From assembly GCA_944548615.1 (NCBI GenBank), contig OX155964.1, positions 14,097,087 to 14,161,086 on the forward strand: a stretch of DNA of 64,000 bases, in the 5' to 3' direction. Shown here piece after piece: positions 22,091-35,099 of the stretch; within the stretch, counting starts at the first letter, position 1; the number at the start of each line of letters is the position of its first letter. The position numbers and the translations under genes were made by a program. Origin of the DNA: Micropterix aruncella (Eukaryota; Arthropoda; Insecta; Lepidoptera; Micropterigidae). The notes beneath the pieces are model-generated. The model made no database searches, was not told the origin of the DNA, and saw nothing but the letters and a program-made list of their open reading frames with translations.

Positions 22091-22769
22091 ACACTCGAGA
22101 AAGTGAGCTTGAGACCACACTTAAATTTGACAGTTCGTAACATAAGAAATGTCGGCCATTTTCTCTCCTTCGACACTTAAATATTGTATATGATAGCAAA
22201 AATATATGGAATAAATACAAGAAAATGAAAAAAATATATGGAATAAATACAGGAAAAAATAAGGAATAGATACAGAAACAATATTTTTTTTCTTTTTTAA
22301 ATCCATTGGATATCCAAGTTAGTTTTGCTAGATGAAACGCTACAGTATTTCTCTTTGGTATAGTTGGATGGTATCTGCGCTATTCTGGCTCTAAGTCTTC
22401 GAATTACACCAGCACAGTACACTACACATCCAAAGCGCCTAGAATTGCATATCTTCGCCTTTCACAAGACCCCCCGAGGTGACTAAACCTTCGGGCGACT
22501 AGAGGCGGTTTCCCAACAGTGTATCTACCGCAGCCGAAGACCTTGGACTTTCCGTTTCTGTGCTCTCTCGCTCTCCGGCAGCACTTTCGTCGTGACAGTG
22601 ACGAAGCTCATTTGAAAGATGGTGGCGATGTGTCACGGGAATGTGCTCATTAATCAAAGACACTCAAACTGGCGTCGTAACGATTTGGCCGGATCTTGGC
22701 CACACTATGTTGATTTCATCGCTAAACAATTAAATATAATAAAAAGTATAATAAACACGACTGCCTTTA

Positions 22770-23080
22770 CAGAAGTGAACTATTATATTAACAATTATTT
22801 TTCTTACGGTTTTTTAAATCAAATATTTATGGTTTATATATGTATCCATATAGATATATTTATATTTCCGGAATATACTAAATCACACATTTCATTCGAC
22901 ATTCGGACATCATTTACACAACTACTTACTTAATATTTGAACAGTAAAGGTACCCTGAGACACTTGATGGGATGACATAACGATCTTAACAATACCACAC
23001 ATTTCTAAATCGGTAAATCTTCTAAACGGAAAACATATATAGATGATTACACTCCTTTTTTGTTGGACTGTAGTGTAAAA
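22770..23080 (+). mobile_element. MITE family GGCAGTCGTGT, copy D
   Basis: It shares GAAGTGAACTA, TATATGTATCCATATAGATA, GGGATGACATAACGAT, TTCTAAATCGG and the terminal CTCCTTTTTTGTTGGACTGT with the other copies. The middle GCGTTTAGAAG block is deleted. Confidence 0.65.
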
Positions 23081-23199
23081 AACTCTCACCTTTACTAAAA
23101 ACTTCGTTTACGTATAAAATGTGTATCATAATAAATAAATTAATTGTTTAAAAAAAACACTAAAAATACGCTTTTGGGCTATGAAACAATTTTCACATA

Positions 23200-23440
23200 C
23201 ACACGGCTATGATACGATATTCTATCATGGAATGCCAGTGCATATCTTCCGGCTTCATCATCAGACCTTGAAACCTAATCGTGGTCAAAGTTTATTCCGA
23301 GACTTTTCTAACAAGTTCAAACACAGCTATGATACGATGTTCCAGCATGACGTTCCAGTTCATATCTTCCGACTCCATCATCAGATCAGTTCGACAGTAC
23401 AATATTATTGTATTGTCATCAGAACTACATACAGCTGCCA
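23200..23440. repeat. 120-bp minisatellite, two units
   Basis: ACACGGCTATGATACGATAT at 23201 and ACACAGCTATGATACGATGT at 23321 give a 120-base period. Both units continue with CATATCTTCCG-CT-CATCATCAGA, which matches the array at 14707-15185. Confidence 0.7.
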
Positions 23441-23555
23441 ATTTTCATGACGCTACGACCCTTGGAAGATGGTTAAATTAGTAACCTTAGATTCCATTAC
23501 ATAGTTAGTTACATACAGGTCGACCTAATAAAAGCGTGTTAAAAAATCGGTAGTT

Positions 23556-24170
23556 TCACCCCTAGACTTTTCCGGCAAGTAGCCAAGGGCTGATTTCATC
23601 TAAATATTAATTTCATAAAAAATCTTTGAGCGCCCTCTCTCGATCGGGGGTGAACCCAGTTGGATTCCGTTTCATCTGTAGGCCATTAATCGAGGAACGA
23701 ACGCGCCGCTCGAGGCGTCAATATTTGATTACAATATACGGCTGAATTTTTATTTTATTAGTGAATTTATTTTATGAGATCCAACCAACATTTCACTATG
23801 TGATTTCAGCTCAACAAGGCTTGTGTGTACCAATGTCAAGTCTTTAAGTCTAATATATCGAGATTGATATATGAATAGTGCGCCCCCTGGTGAACCGATT
23901 TCAACCACATCTCATTTCAACTCTTGCCATGACCAAATAATGCTTGCATACCAAATTTCAGCTCAATCGGATTAAGCGTTTGGGCGCTGTCGTGGAGGAA
24001 TACACACACAGAGACCGACACACAGACACACAGCTGGACTTCAATCTGGAAATGGTCTTAACCGTCTCAGGGGAGCTCAAAATGGATATTCCGTCTTCGT
24101 CTCGATTTTTATTAATCGCGTTCACAATACTTCCCCTCCTCGTCGGTTGGTGGACTGAAAAAGTAAAAAT
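23556..24170 (+). mobile_element. Non-autonomous element, CTTTCCCGGCAAGTAG family, copy 1
   Basis: It starts CCCCTAGACTTTTCCGGCAA and passes through TAGCCAAGGGCTGATTTCAT, GCGCCCCCTGGTGAACCGAT, AAATTTCAGCTCAATCGGAT and GGAGGAATACACACAC, ending near GGTGGACTGAAAAAGTA. The two ends are loosely inverted around CTTTCCCG. Relatives lie at 39413, 62188 and 63690. Class is unresolved (TIR MITE or Helitron-like). Confidence 0.65.
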
Positions 24171-24230
24171 AAGTAAACGATCAATCGTAGGGATTACCTG
24201 GTTTCTCAGGGGTCCGTTTGTATGGCAGCT

Positions 24231-24292
24231 CCCATTTCTATCGTAGGTTTCCCATTTCTATCGTAGGTTTCTCCCATTTCTATCGTAGGTTC
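24231..24292. repeat. Triplicated 20-bp unit
   Basis: CCCATTTCTATCGTAGGT occurs at 24231, 24251 and 24273. Confidence 0.8.
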
Positions 24293-24299
24293 TATCCCT

Positions 24300-25806
24300 A
24301 ATCTAATCAGCTTATACGTTTTACGAATAAAACAGATAACCCAAAATATTTTCGAAATCGGACAAAGCGTTTTTGAGATATCGATTACTCAGACAGACAG
24401 ATATGACAGACGAACAGATATTTTATGATATTTCTGATTCTAATTGTTATAAAACGTGGAGAAGTTTGTTTTTAAGCGAAATTTATTTTTGATTATTTTA
24501 GGTCAATGCAAGTCTCCTCACGTTTAGCCTTGTGTAAAAATGGTTTATTTATATTGTATTATGAGCCATATATTAAGTAACCATGTGGTACATAATATGT
24601 ATAAATTACACTACAAAACAATGATTCAAGATCCAAGATTTCCAAAAATGGTGTTCAATTATCATCGATAAAAACCGCATAACTCGCAATGCGTTAAAAA
24701 ACTATATTGTTTAAGTGGAAAAACTGTAACTATAACCGAAGTGTCACTAAATTGACATAACTAACTAAACTAAACTAATGTAACTATACTTACATACATA
24801 ACTAAATAACTAACGTAACATGACTAACATAACTATGCAACTAAACTGTAGCTATAAAAAGCTGTAATCGAATCAACGAAAAAATATTCGATTGTTTGTT
24901 GTATTGAAAAACACGAATATTTTATTTATATTTATTTTTCTCTAAAATAAGTCCAATTAAAACAGATTTGATTAAAATTTGCTTATTATTAAAAAAAAAC
25001 TATTTTATTTCTAACTTTCCATGTTTTCCGAAAGCGTGTTTTTTTGCCCTAGCTCAATCAGTCAGTGTCTCTTTTGGAACTCATTTCACGATTCTTTTAC
25101 CATCGCTCTGCGTAGGGTGTGAGATATTTCGCTTTTCTATACAGAAACTCTCTTTGTGTTGTTTGCCCTCAACGATATATTGCTTCGAAATGTGGATATA
25201 ATCGTGGAGTACTGAGAATACATTGGCACTGTCAGTCTGCTGAAATGAATAATTACGTGAAAAATTAAACATTTTCATTCAACATTCTTTAATACAAGGT
25301 AAAAAACTGTGGCAGGAGAAGTACAAAAATATGCTGGATTGGGTTTTGCTGTAAAAGACAAGGGAAATAAGATAACATCCTATCGACAAAACACCTTGAA
25401 TGTCATCAACAGTAAACAATACATTTAAACCGCATAAAATTGATAAATATGGTCGCGAGCGGCAAGGAAAGTAATCATTAACTGGAAAGCAACCAGAAAC
25501 CGTGACAGCTTGTTTACAAATTTCCACTTCGCAATCTTCTGCATTCAATCGTCTATAGTGTACATAGATATCTATCTCTTTCTGCCTCTTTGATGGTCAA
25601 CCTCAAACCATTTTACCCTAGATTGATTCTATATGGTATTAGATTGATCAAACCCATAAACGATTTGGCAACCCTTCCGACACAGCGGAAAGCAGGTGGC
25701 GCTGATAGCATTGACGGCCAAATTAATAGTAATTTCTTTGTCCGTAATAACATTGATAATGAATGTTTTTTTATAAAGGATCGATTGATTATAAATACCC
25801 AATAAT
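24300..25806. other. AT-rich stretch without assigned gene
   Basis: No recognised gene. The minus strand 25548-25279 is open for 89 codons with nine cysteines and a hydrophobic stretch, but shows no family resemblance and no good start context. ACTAACTAAACTAA-type low complexity spans about 24760-24860. Confidence 0.4.
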
Positions 25807-25983
25807 TTAACCAACGATAACAATAATAATATTCATTCAATACGTAATAATTACGCACTTTAAGGTTCAGATAGACTAATAAATGGTATTTTATCTCTCC
25901 ATATTGTTTCTGTGATCAGCCAATACAAAGAATGCGATAGAGATCACTATTAAATCAATGTTATTGTTGTTATCGTTGGTTAA
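25807..25983. mobile_element. TTAA-flanked MITE (CCAACGATAACAA ends)
   Basis: TTAACCAACGATAACAATAA at the left and the same sequence inverted at the right (TATCGTTGGTTAA) bracket 177 bases. TTAA at both edges fits piggyBac-type target sites. Internal blocks (GACTAATA-ATGGTATT, GATCAGCC) recur at 61082-61232 and inverted at 37583-37640. Confidence 0.8.
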
Positions 25984-26739
25984 ATAATTGGGTTTTGAGA
26001 TCAGTAGACCTAAACACTATGCCACTATTATTATAATTTTTTTTGAACCATTATTGTTTTTTTTTATCTACAGAGAAAAAAAAATTCTCTGAAGATCTCG
26101 CATAGGGAAAATGCAAAATGGTTTGCAAATTATTGTTTATCATAATGGTTATGCATAATAGTTCGCAAATTATTGTTTATCCCTTATAAATACTACAGAT
26201 ACGCGTCAGAGCACAGATCGTCGCCTAAAATTAGTGCGATGCATTTTCGCTAGCGTCGGATACAATCACAGGCGCCGCACGCCGCGCTTAAATTTGTTGA
26301 GTTATTTCGCGCTTTTGCACGAAAATTCGTAGAGTCGAAATTAGTCGTGGAGTAGTGAATATTTTTAGGATTTATTTTCCCAGTTCGTAAATTTAATTAA
26401 ATCTGGTCTATTATTGATGCTAATCAAGAAATTCCGAGTCTGGCGATGATTATGCAAGGGCGGTAGGTGCATTCAGATTATACTTATTTTCCCAGTTATA
26501 AGTCTTTTCCATTCCCTCGAGTCGATCATTAAATGCACAGAGAAGACAATCTGGCTTATTTACAATTGAACGGTAGGTACTTAATATTTTTACAACTCTA
26601 AAAACGGGAAAAATCGATGGGATTTACTGATAAGCCGCCCTTATTTTTACAGGTTATTTTATATACACTTATAATACAAATTGATATTTTCACATATTAT
26701 TATTTTAAGTATCATCAGATCGGCTCTAAGTGGCTAAGT

Positions 26740-26822
26740 AAGTAGATATTGTCATATATGTATGACAATAAACAGGCCATTGTGAAATTATACAATAAAG
26801 AGTAAAAACAAACAAACAAACA
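26740..26822 (+). mobile_element. tRNA-SINE tail fragment
   Basis: ATGACAATAAACAGGCCATT, then GTGAAATTATACAATAAAGA and (AAAC)n, is the plus-strand 3' tail of the SINE family at 19303. The head is absent. Confidence 0.6.
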
Positions 26823-26829
26823 GTTTGAA

Positions 26830-27689
26830 AGAAGTCTGGCTACTTTAAAAAGTCGAGGAATGCGCCTGGCGAGATTTAAAAATTAGACAAAAATAAAAAC
26901 TCATTGCTCCCATTTTCAGTCTTGACATTTTCGTACAGGATAATTGATCCTATAATTCCACGAACAAAACACATCTGGCTAATGTTCTTTAATAACTAAA
27001 GCCTCGCCAGACTCTACTGAAGTTTATGGCTGTGCGCAGTGTTTTAGCGCATAATTCGTTTCTTGCACGTCAGCATTGTTTGAGGCGTGTCACTATGACG
27101 AGAATCAAATGATTCTGGCAAGGCTTTGGCGATTGCAAATCACAGGCAGATGTTATCCTAAGCTATCGATATAATATAAGTATCATCTGACAAATTCTCA
27201 GGTCTGGGAAAAAAGGGCCACCATTTTGTTAGGTGTTTCATGTGCCAGACGCCTTTGCCATGCCTATAGATCAGCCTCATTATTTTTTTCTAATCAGTCT
27301 TCCATTCGACTTGACAGCAAAACGATTTTCATTAGAGCCTCAAAAAGTGCTGTACATTTGTATATTCAAAAGAATTTTCCAGCTCAACCCACCAGAAAAC
27401 GCCCCTTCAAAATACATGTCCGCTACTTAGAATCAGTCACTGAAAAATGCTATCTACGTTTGGTATCTTGGAAAATCAGTACCTAAAAAATTCACTAGCT
27501 CCCCAAATATATGGGAAAATCGTAAGTTGTCAATGCGCCCTTAGGCTCGAATTAGATGGCAGGATAACGTAAGTGGTGAACATCGTCCTGGCGCCCTTAG
27601 CCCGTGCTTTCTTGCTGAAGCCACAGAGCCAAAGCTTGGTTTTACTGAATCCGTAGATCTACTTGATACGAAGCCAGGTCGCTAGTGTT
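26830..27689. other. Non-coding stretch
   Basis: No supported gene. An 86-codon frame at 27226-27486 has no recognisable features. Confidence 0.4.
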
Positions 27690-28513
27690 GGATCACGTTT
27701 TTTCTTTTGGATTTAGATCTCACCGAAAACAGACTGGATAAACTTGAGCGCCTACAGAACGTTTGCATAAGGTACATATTCAATCTGAGGAAGTATGACC
27801 ATGTTTCCGAGTACCGATCAAAATTGCAATGGCTTCGTATACGGGACCGGAGAAATTTGCATATCCTTTCACTTCTATATAATGTCCTACACAACCCTAC
27901 ATCTCCCTCCTACCTCAACGAGGCTTTTACCGGATTAGGAAGTCATGGTCTCTCACTTCGTTCAAGTCAGAATAATATCCTATGTATCCCAAAACACAAT
28001 ACCACTTTTTTTTCCTACTCCTTCTCCGTACATGCAGCTCGACTGTGGAATCAGCTTCCATTAACTATTCGAGGCGCTAGCTCGCTGTTCACCTTTAAGC
28101 AATCATTGAAAAATCACTTCCTTTCACAATAAATATTAATCATAAATTCTAACCTTTCCGTTATCCCCTCCCTTTCCTTACCTTATTTTGGCAGTTTATT
28201 TATTTACTTATTTATTTATTTATTTATTTGTTAATATATCTAAATATGTATGTATATACATATACATACATATAATATGTCAAACTCAAAAATTTATTTA
28301 TATATTTACATTTTACTTTAGATACACACACAATATATATTATATGCTATAATTTAAAATTTAATTTTAGGCTATAATTTGTTGCCTACTCTTCTTTTCA
28401 CACCAGCATGTTGGTTGACTGGAAGATATTGCTGTAGTGTAGCAATAAGTCCGCCATTGTACCTTATTTTATTGTGCAATAAAGAGATTTTCATTTCATT
28501 TCATTTCATTTCT
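27690..28513 (+). pseudogene. 5'-truncated CR1/L2-like LINE tail with (ATTTC)n 3' end
   Basis: Residues 27707-28132 read LERLQNVCIRYIFNLRKYDH, LQWLRIRDRRNLHILSLLYN, FSVHAARLWNQLPLTIRGAS and FKQSLKNHFL, the standard post-RT segment of CR1/Jockey-group LINEs. A roughly 370-base 3' UTR follows with AATAAAGAG near 28480, ending in TTTCATTTCATTTCATTT at 28490-28513. The RT core is absent. The last 140 codons are intact, so the copy may be fairly recent. Confidence 0.85.
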
Positions 28514-28539
28514 TTGAGCCCTAAAAGACCACTACTTTT

Positions 28540-29910
28540 TACATGAGTGCAAAGATCCTGCCCTTGCCAGGGCATGTCCTTTCTTGTTTCCTCGTAATAT
28601 AACTATGTCTCGTTATACCCATCCGAGTATCCGGCTTGACTAGAATACTAGACACAGTTACATTACCCTGCCGCATTAACATGTGACAACCTACGCCAGT
28701 AATATTGTTACTAGTATTTCCGCTTATGAAACGGTACGTTTGCCTACCAATTATAATATCGAATTGCGTGCTTCAGCGCTCTGTCCGGCGATCATTAATT
28801 TTACCGCATTAAGTTCGCGTGTCCGCCCCATACCCGACGATAGGGCGCCCGGGACTACGCGCTGCATGTGCGACTTTTAGCGGGATTGGGCGATCCCCTT
28901 AGGATATACCATAAGCCATAAAGTATACTTATGACCCAGCGATCACGCCATTTGTTAAGAAACGAGGAAGGCCTCCAGGCGATTAGGAGTGAGCTGAGAG
29001 GGAGCGGATGTAGAAACGACAACGACCTCCTTATCCTTTATTTTAAAATGCCATATCCGGCATACTTCATTAAGTCATAATCTGTTAGTATATAATAGCA
29101 TAGATAGAAAAATCAGATGAATAATCAATGTCAATTTAATGAAGACGATAGTCAACTACAGGATATCATTGAATTGAGGACAAAAAATAAATTTACAGAT
29201 AAAACATAATATTTACAGATAAAACATAGTCAAAAATTCTCAGTCATAATTGCGATAAGAAAAGGTAGGTAGTCAAAAAAGAAAAAGGTAAATTAAATAA
29301 ATAAAAAAAGACAAAGCTCAGTTTGAATTCGAATACCGCCAACTTCAATTATAAAAACCTAAATGCTGCTCTAACAGTCGATTAGTTACCAAAATGGTAA
29401 TTATTTTACATTACTGTCATGGCTTTATTATCTATACCTAATCAATGACGACTTTCGACGAGGGTAAGGCAAGGGGTAAAATTTGTCTTACTGATTAAAG
29501 GTTTATCTAAAAGGATTTTTGGTCTGGGAAGAGATTGTCAATTATAGATATCTCGGAGACTATGAAATTTTAATAATGGTTTGAAATGAGGAGCTTGGTA
29601 CACTCATCGTTTCTTCGCGCGCCACAATTTAACATTTGTGGAACCAAGTAAATAATAATAAAGATATTGTATAATAATAATATTATTTTGTTGTGATTTT
29701 TGCCGCATGGCAATATCTTACAACTAACCTAATCACAGTGCCTCGATACATGCGCGCGTTGTGGAAATAAAGATTAGCAAGTTTGTCTACATAAAATACA
29801 AACTATTACATTTAAAACTAAGACTGCCTCAGGATAGAAAATTGGGAGAGGAAGGGGACAGAAAGGGAAAAACTGGCTACTTCTAAGAAAGCAGTAATCT
29901 TTGAACCTTG
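28540..29910. other. Unassigned stretch
   Basis: The first part (28540-28900) is of mixed GC with short frames and looks like an old repeat. The rest is AT-rich. A SINE-like scrap (GCCGCATGGCAATATCTTAC, 29700) is present. No gene is supported. Confidence 0.4.
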
Positions 29911-29914
29911 AATT

Positions 29915-30640
29915 TTATTTATTTATATATTTTTAAAAAAATATTTGGGATTTATTTTTAAACAATGCTTTTGCGTCTTTCCTAACTAGGCAGTGCCTGT
30001 TACAAGGAAAACGCCAATTATATATGATATTATTTTAAATTTTGAATTTTCATTTTACGAAAATGATGTTAAGAAATTGTTCTAGTAAATGGAAGAAATA
30101 AAAAAAATAAATAGAATAAAATAAACCAAATAAATCATTAAAAAATCTAAATAATCATTAAATACTAAAAGTAGTAGAAACTACGTATAAAATAAACCCA
30201 AATACAAAATATTATGTTATAAAAATAAAAATCTGAATTCACTCATGTTTACATATAAGTAATTTATATTGTTAGAGATGTGTGGGTGTGTAATTTGTGT
30301 GTATGTAAATGTGTTGTTTTTTTTTTAAATGTCATAAGAATACATTCAGTTTCCGTTCTTCCTTTACTAATTAACCACTGAATTCGATTTTTTTAAAGAA
30401 CCACGTGTATCAGTCCTGAAATATCGAAGTGTTTTCCTAAATGAATGAATAAATGAACGAATGATTGTAAAGAAGGCGAGTTTCGTATATTTTCTGGAAG
30501 ATCGTTCCAGAGTATATTATATTTCTGTGTTTTTTTAGTTCGATTTCGAATTATTGTATAACTTTTGTCATCTATCTTTGTCGTACCTGGCGTCAAGAAT
30601 CCACATTTTAGTGAAATTCCGTCGTTGTCGCTCACTTGCT
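29915..30640 (-). pseudogene. Decayed LINE tail with CCTAACTAGG-type 3' UTR
   Basis: Minus-strand frame 30635-30393 contains YNILWNDLPENIRNSPSL and FVHLFIHLGKHF, the usual end of CR1/Jockey-group proteins. The 3' UTR to about 29915 carries CCTAACTAGGCAGTGCC, shared with 20220-20410 and 50157-50440. The 5' part is lost. Confidence 0.7.
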
Positions 30641-31289
30641 ACACTACAACACAATATATTAACCTATATCGCATCCATCACTCGATACATTATTCATCCT
30701 TTTCGAGGATGCGAGACGGTCCCTGAGCGATCGTTCAGACTGAATTTAGAATTTAGCGTTTTGTCGCGAAATATATGGGGAAGAATGCATTCGGTAGGTT
30801 ATGCCTGGGGAGGAATATGCGTCTTTTTATCGCAGGGTCTTTTATTGCCGATCGTATGGCAGGACGAAGGGTGATATTGCTTATTATTCGGATGCTATGC
30901 TATCGTTGTCCTTGTGGTTCTTGATGGAAAGGAAATGATACCGCGCAATACACAGTTTACTTCGGCAACCAATCTTCTTCTTCTTTATTTCCCAGAGGTT
31001 TGACATGTATTTTTTTTTAATCAAAGTTAGCGAATTAATAACGTATCTCTAGTTTGTAAAGGTTTTAAATTTTAGTTTTTATTGGTTTTAAAGATTTTAT
31101 GGCATTTTTCTCAAGATTTTATGGCATGATTAGGTGGCATTTTTCATGTCTGTTGGCTTTTTTCAAAACTAATGGAACTCGTCTATTTAGTAACTGATTT
31201 TCATTGAGCATATTATTGGTGTTTGGTGACAGATGTGTCGATTCTTGTGATGTGTGTTTGAGATGTGTGATGTTTAGTAATGCTTGTGA

Positions 31290-31790
31290 TGTATGTAGCG
31301 CTGTTCGTTCGCAGAAATCTAGCCGATTTGAAGTGAATGGTGTGCATCACCACTATCCAACAAGATCCCGTAGCATGCTACGATCGGTAAGTCATGCATT
31401 ATCCAAGTCGGAGAGGCTAGCCTATATCGCCGGCCCAGCGGTTTACAACAAACTCAGCGAGATCATTAGGCAGGCGCAATCTCTTGACGTGTTTAAGAGA
31501 CGCCTTAAGAGGTACCTCACAGATAAGGCGTTTTACTCACTGGAGGAATATTACTCGAGTGAAGTCTAAAATGCTCTGGTGGCTAAAGTGTTTAATGATC
31601 TCTTTGCATTTTGTCTTGTATTTCCTCTTTTTACATTATTCTTGTGTTTTTTTTCTCGTTTTTTTTTGTTTATTTTTATCTTTTCTTTATGATAAAAAAA
31701 ATGTTTGTTTGCTAATATGTATGAATGTTTGCTAATATTTATCTGACTTGTATACCAGTATACTAATAAAATGAATATGAATATGAATTT
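31290..31790 (+). pseudogene. Jockey/CR1-like LINE tail with (GAATAT)n 3' end
   Basis: The frame to 31569 includes HHHYPTRSRS, AYIAGPAVYNKLSEIIR, LDVFKRRLKRYLTDKAFYS and LEEYYS. These are the final segments of this LINE group. The 3' UTR ends in ATGAATATGAATATGAATTT. It is truncated at the 5' side. Confidence 0.75.
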
Positions 31791-31799
31791 GATGTGTGT

Positions 31800-32460
31800 C
31801 GATACTTGTGAGATGTGTGTATAGATGCTTTTGATGCGTGCTCGATGTGTTTTTCTCGGGGATGAAACTACTCATCGCAAGTGGCATAAATAGCAAAAAA
31901 TGTGCCAAATGCTTGTTAGTATGTGCAGAACACGATTATTATCTAATTAAACATACAAAATATTTTTAATATTATAGTATTTCAGCACAAACAAGGCATT
32001 AAAAAGCAATGGTTCCCATAGGTTAGGTAGGCATATGATTGGTGTGTTTTTTTTCCAGCTGCAAACTAATACAGACAAGAGATATTTATTTGGAATAAAG
32101 AATTTATCCTTCTCTGAAAACACTATTATATACTCAACATTTTTATGTCATAAAATAAACAGAGTTTCCCAAAAATATATTTTTATTGGCCTGTTGCCTT
32201 AAGGCGACAAGGCAATGTGTTTATTTTAGCCCGGAGCCTAGATAATTTGATACCGTGAACATTGATTTCTTTAAAAATCTCAAACTTAGTTATATCTCTA
32301 AAATTAAATATAAATCAGCTAAAACGAAACGTAAATGATGTCAGGGGCTATGTTGAGGAAATCGAATTATTCTTTAAAAATATTCAGCAGCCGGAGAGGT
32401 CGCGATTGCTTGTTTGTCTTTAAACAGTTTCTTTCACGGTTATTTTTGTAACCATTTTTT
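31800..32460. other. Non-coding AT-rich stretch
   Basis: I see no gene or repeat family that I can assign. Confidence 0.4.
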
Positions 32461-32733
32461 CTAATACATTCTTGATGTCGACGATTTAGTTGCGATTTTA
32501 GTTGTTTTTACCAAATTTTCTATAGTCTTTACCAGAAAATTCATGTAAACAGTCTTTGCTTCTAAGTCAGTCAAGATAAATGAACAGTTCTCTCGCAAGA
32601 ACGTAAGTGATTGGTTATACATATTTCCTCCAGCATGCCACTGACGTAATATCTCGGTGCATAAATAATAACGCTCCCGACATAAACCGGCAAAGTCGTT
32701 CAAAGTTGCTGAGCATATGTCTGCCCGTCCGTC
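32461..32733 (-). CDS. Unrecognised reading frame, weak candidate
   Basis: The minus strand is open for about 90 codons with no ATG at the front. The peptide has natural-looking composition: FAGLCRERYYLCTEILRQWH, GGNMYNQSLTFLRENCSF, then VYMNFLVKTIENLVKTTK and a stop at 32461. No good acceptor sits upstream; the preceding bases are purine-rich. It could be a decayed exon or a chance frame. No function is assigned. Confidence 0.2.
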   Translation of the reverse strand, partial: DGRADICSATLNDFAGLCRERYYLCTEILRQWHAGGNMYNQSLTFLRENCSFILTDLEAKTVYMNFLVKTIENLVKTTKIATKSSTSRMY

Positions 32734-33719
32734 TGTCTCCCTGACTGTCTATCTGTGAGAGTAGCATGTTTCAAAACAGACCCACTCGAGAACGGTAAGC
32801 TCCTGCACCCCAGGCAAATCCATATCAACAGCTCGTTTCCCGTCTGAGGGTCTTGCCGCGGTGGTTTACGAATGCTAACCCAGGCGGGGGAGGCGTTGAT
32901 GACAAATGTGCTACTGTGGGGATCTATATTTTACTTTTTTTTATTATTTAATATCGCTAATAGTAAATATATACTATTAGATGTTAATAATGTATGTGTC
33001 GCTACTATTTAAGTAATGGCAATGTAAAGGGAACCTTTCCTGAACGGCACTAAAAATATCAAATGTTACTTCCACCGAATAGGCTGATCGATAGCGTTGC
33101 TCGCTTTATCGATTTTGTTCATTCGCTATGTGTGTCGCTAACAATTCGGTATCAAATTAATTTCGTCAACTAGTCATTTAAAATAAACGTATAACCACCT
33201 AAGCCGGATTCTTTACTATCCTGCAATTCAGACCAGCGATAACTATGAAGTTTTCTGTGTTAAAGTTTCTAAAGTTATGAGATGGAAAAAATACGATAAT
33301 AAATCAATGCAATTCAATTTTTTATTTTGGAAATTACACGGTATTACAGTCGATTAAAAAAATACAAAAATACAGATTCATAAAATATAAAACCTGTTAC
33401 AGATTTCCTTAAAATTACATAAATTACGTTGAACTACTTAATTAAACTAAAATACTAACCATTTTACTACTATATAAAAGGCTTGTGTTTAGGGTGTGTA
33501 TGAGTATATTAAGTGTGTGGTTTTGGAGTGTGAGCGTGGGCGTTATTGTGAGGGTTGGGTATCTAGAATATCATCCTACTATATATTTCGGTTTGCATCC
33601 TTTCATAGATACGATAAGTACCTCAAGAACGATACTTCCCATTATATCAGCTATTTTGTATACAAATAAATGCTACGAGGGTTTAGACTCATAGATTCTC
33701 AACCTTATTTTGCCCACCG

Positions 33720-35040
33720 CCCACTTTATTTATTTATTTTATTTAACAATTCATTTACAAGTGCACAAGTATCACTAATAATCATATCAATAAAAAAAAT
33801 TATATATAATTAAAATTAAAATTAAACACGGCCGATATGAGCATTAGCATTTAAGTACTGCTGCTGCCCAACTAAGTGCCAGGACTTGTTCCAGGGCCTC
33901 TAGCTCTCTAGATTTTATATCACATATATTCGGCAATGAATAAAAAAAAAATAAAAAGGAAAAGAAATATATATATATATATATTCCCGTCACCATTACA
34001 AATTATAACTAATAATCACTAACTAATGATCACAATAGGAAATAGAACACAAAAATAAATAATCGTGTTAAAAATAAAAATAAAATAAAATGTCAAATGA
34101 TATTAAACAATAGTCACCAAAATTTATGAATAAGTAATAGTAATAAATAAAAAAAAAGACAAAGAAAATAATAATAATAATAATAAGAAATGTCAGGGAT
34201 AATTGTCTCGGTATATTAATTTGTGGATATTTTGCCGGGCGTCATATTTTAGCCAGGAATCAATTTTGGCTTTAAAAGAAGAAGAAGACTTCGGCACATA
34301 CATTTTTAAATCTTCATCTAGCATATTAAAGATCCTGGGGGCTACGTACACAAAATGCCTCTGCCCAAAAGTGGTCTGCATTCGAGGGACGTCAAAATGT
34401 ATAGTTCGGGATTGCCGCGTGCAGATTGTTTGCTGGGTTCTTATCGCGGTCTCTAAATTAGTTTGATAGTCACAGAGCGCCGTTTTCACGTATAGTTGTG
34501 GTACATCTAGCACGTTATATTCTCTGTAGAGATCATCTGAAGAGTATCTCCAAGGCTTTCTCTTTATAATTTTAAGTATTAGCTTTTGAGCTCTAATCAA
34601 GGGCTCCATATGAATTTTCGCTGCACCTCCCCACCCTATGATCCCATAGGTTAGGATAGATTGGCACAGGGCATGGTATACTATCTTAAGTGTCCTTTGG
34701 TCCAGAATGCCTCTAAGGTCTTTGAAAATATACGTCAGTTTCCTAACTTTTGCCGACAGCTCCATTATGTGGGTGCTCCATTGTAGCCGGTAATCAATTA
34801 ATATACCAAGATATTTAATGTTGTCAACTTTATTGAGATTAATACATTTACAGTTTTCGGGGTTAAGACAATCTCTGTGGAGTTTCAGAATATGCTCTTG
34901 TTTTGGTTGAGCCACACTGGTGGCACTAATGTACATGTTATGTACTTTGACAATATAATTTTTCTAGAGCCGCTAGTTTTTTTACTTACCACTTGCGAAT
35001 CTGACACAGCTATTGCTACGATTGTATTTAAACATGTAAT
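33720..35040 (-). pseudogene. LINE RT thumb and C-terminus, longest copy in the window
   Basis: The frame 34936-34193 (247 codons) contains YLGILIDYRLQWSTHI (the segment after the palm), ILTYGIIGWGGAA, RAQKLILKIIKRKPWRYSSD, FGQRHFVYVAPRIFNMLDED and FKAKIDSWLK. Upstream to about 35030 frame-shifted sequence still gives AIAVSDSQ, near the YADD region. The 3' UTR passes ATAATAATAATAATAA and ends around 33722 in TTTATTTATTTATTTTATTT, an (AAAT)n tail in element orientation. Endonuclease and most of the RT are missing. The copy at 37830-38660 is a relative. Confidence 0.85.
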
Positions 35041-35099
35041 TACATACATTGTAATTATATATATAGTCGTAAGATAGGATATGACACAGAAATAATGCT

